Part shown: piece by piece, positions 5,614 to 5,892 of the stretch | Layout: every line of letters starts with the position of its first letter | How positions within the stretch are numbered: the first letter of the stretch is position 1 | Source: Planctomycetaceae bacterium | Lineage (GTDB): Bacteria; Planctomycetota; Planctomycetia; Pirellulales; Pirellulaceae | Assembly: GCA_007129635.1 (NCBI GenBank) | Contig: SKVE01000021.1 | Location: 1-5,892 of the forward strand | Length of the DNA: 5,892 bases | Direction of reading: 5' to 3' | Made by a program: the position numbers and the translations under genes | Notes under the pieces: model-generated | Seen by the model: the letters and a program-made list of their open reading frames with translations, nothing else | Databases searched by the model: none | Told to the model about the DNA's origin: nothing

Positions 5614-5892
5614 TTATCGCTGCGCTAACTTTTCCTCGGCCGCACTGGGTCGGTAGTAAATGGGCTTCAGATTCCACAAGTCGTCTCGCCGTCCCGCCTG
5701 GAATTCCAAGTATCCGATGCGACCCAGCGTTGCGGCGCGGGGCAACCAGTCAGCCGACGGGGTCGAACGGACACCAGCGGGTAGCTGATCCACCCGTTGC
5801 GATAGACCAGGCCCCGTTACCCATTGGCCATCGTCCAGCGACTGGTACCATGCCGAGATGTCCACGATTCCAGGCGAGCAAGCGGGCTCCAA
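5614..5892 (-). CDS. tsaB: tRNA t6A synthesis protein TsaB, C-terminal part (5' end outside window)
   Basis: Only the last 92 codons are visible; the frame is open through the right edge, so the start lies outside. TsaB is the inactive-kinase-fold partner that dimerises with TsaD in the cytoplasmic TsaBDE complex, which installs threonylcarbamoyl on A37 of ANN-decoding tRNAs. The call rests on the C-terminal signature: a LGRIGYLEFQAGRRDDLW helix followed by LKPIYYRPSAAEEK, matching the usual 'P.Y.R.SAAEE' end of bacterial TsaB. The nucleotide-binding N-terminal part that would confirm it is not in the window. It converges on the HzsA-related gene with 44 bp between the two stop codons; no convincing terminator is seen there. 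Confidence 0.78.
   Translation of the reverse strand: MEPACSPGIVDISAWYQSLDDGQWVTGPGLSQRVDQLPAGVRSTPSADWLPRAATLGRIGYLEFQAGRRDDLWNLKPIYYRPSAAEEKLAQR

Noticed and set aside
1..5892. CRISPR array, tRNA, rRNA or intact insertion sequence
   Set aside because: No regularly spaced direct repeats, no cloverleaf or rRNA-like segment and no transposase motif were found on reading both strands.

Overview
The window looks like chromosomal DNA from a Planctomycetota bacterium, probably Pirellulales (Rhodopirellula/Blastopirellula-like). This is inferred from gene content and wording, not from a search. The pointers are an HzsA-related diheme cytochrome with a planctomycete-style cytochrome c tail, a NIPSNAP gene with an 'MRRREFL' Tat-like leader, a long LspA with an insert between its two catalytic motifs, and GC-rich coding with weak Shine-Dalgarno sites.

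Layout, left to right. (1) The 3' part of a DksA/TraR-type C4 zinc-finger gene, open at the left edge, is followed 10 bp later by lspA (lipoprotein signal peptidase II), probably as one operon. (2) A 180-bp gap holds the best promoter of the window (TTGACA-16-TATATC, 883-910). It drives an Rrf2-type regulator that lacks the Fe-S cysteines and carries a Pro/Glu-rich tail. (3) hisN (inositol-monophosphatase-fold histidinol-phosphatase) follows on the same strand. (4) A NIPSNAP gene runs convergently on the minus strand. It is dead: an internal deletion with a frameshift near 2890-2900 and an in-frame TAG at 2797-2799. (5) Right at the NIPSNAP start codon sits a compact palindromic element (3017-3189): 25-bp terminal inverted repeats (23/25 identical), two further nested inverted repeats, and a CCTTAGG direct repeat at both ends. 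It encodes nothing and looks like a MITE. (6) After a 238-bp non-coding stretch comes a 713-aa secreted, two-CxxCH, beta-propeller protein related to the hydrazine synthase alpha subunit (HzsA). (7) The 3' end of tsaB enters convergently from the right edge.

Most of the window is housekeeping: transcription control, lipoprotein maturation, histidine synthesis and tRNA t6A modification. The accessory, more interesting part is 2506-5569. There a divergent pair (NIPSNAP on minus, HzsA-related on plus) once shared one intergenic region. A palindromic element landed exactly at the NIPSNAP start, and that gene has decayed while the HzsA-related gene stays intact. No complete new defence or mobile system is visible. 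The palindromic element and the non-anammox HzsA homologue are the two things most worth following up.
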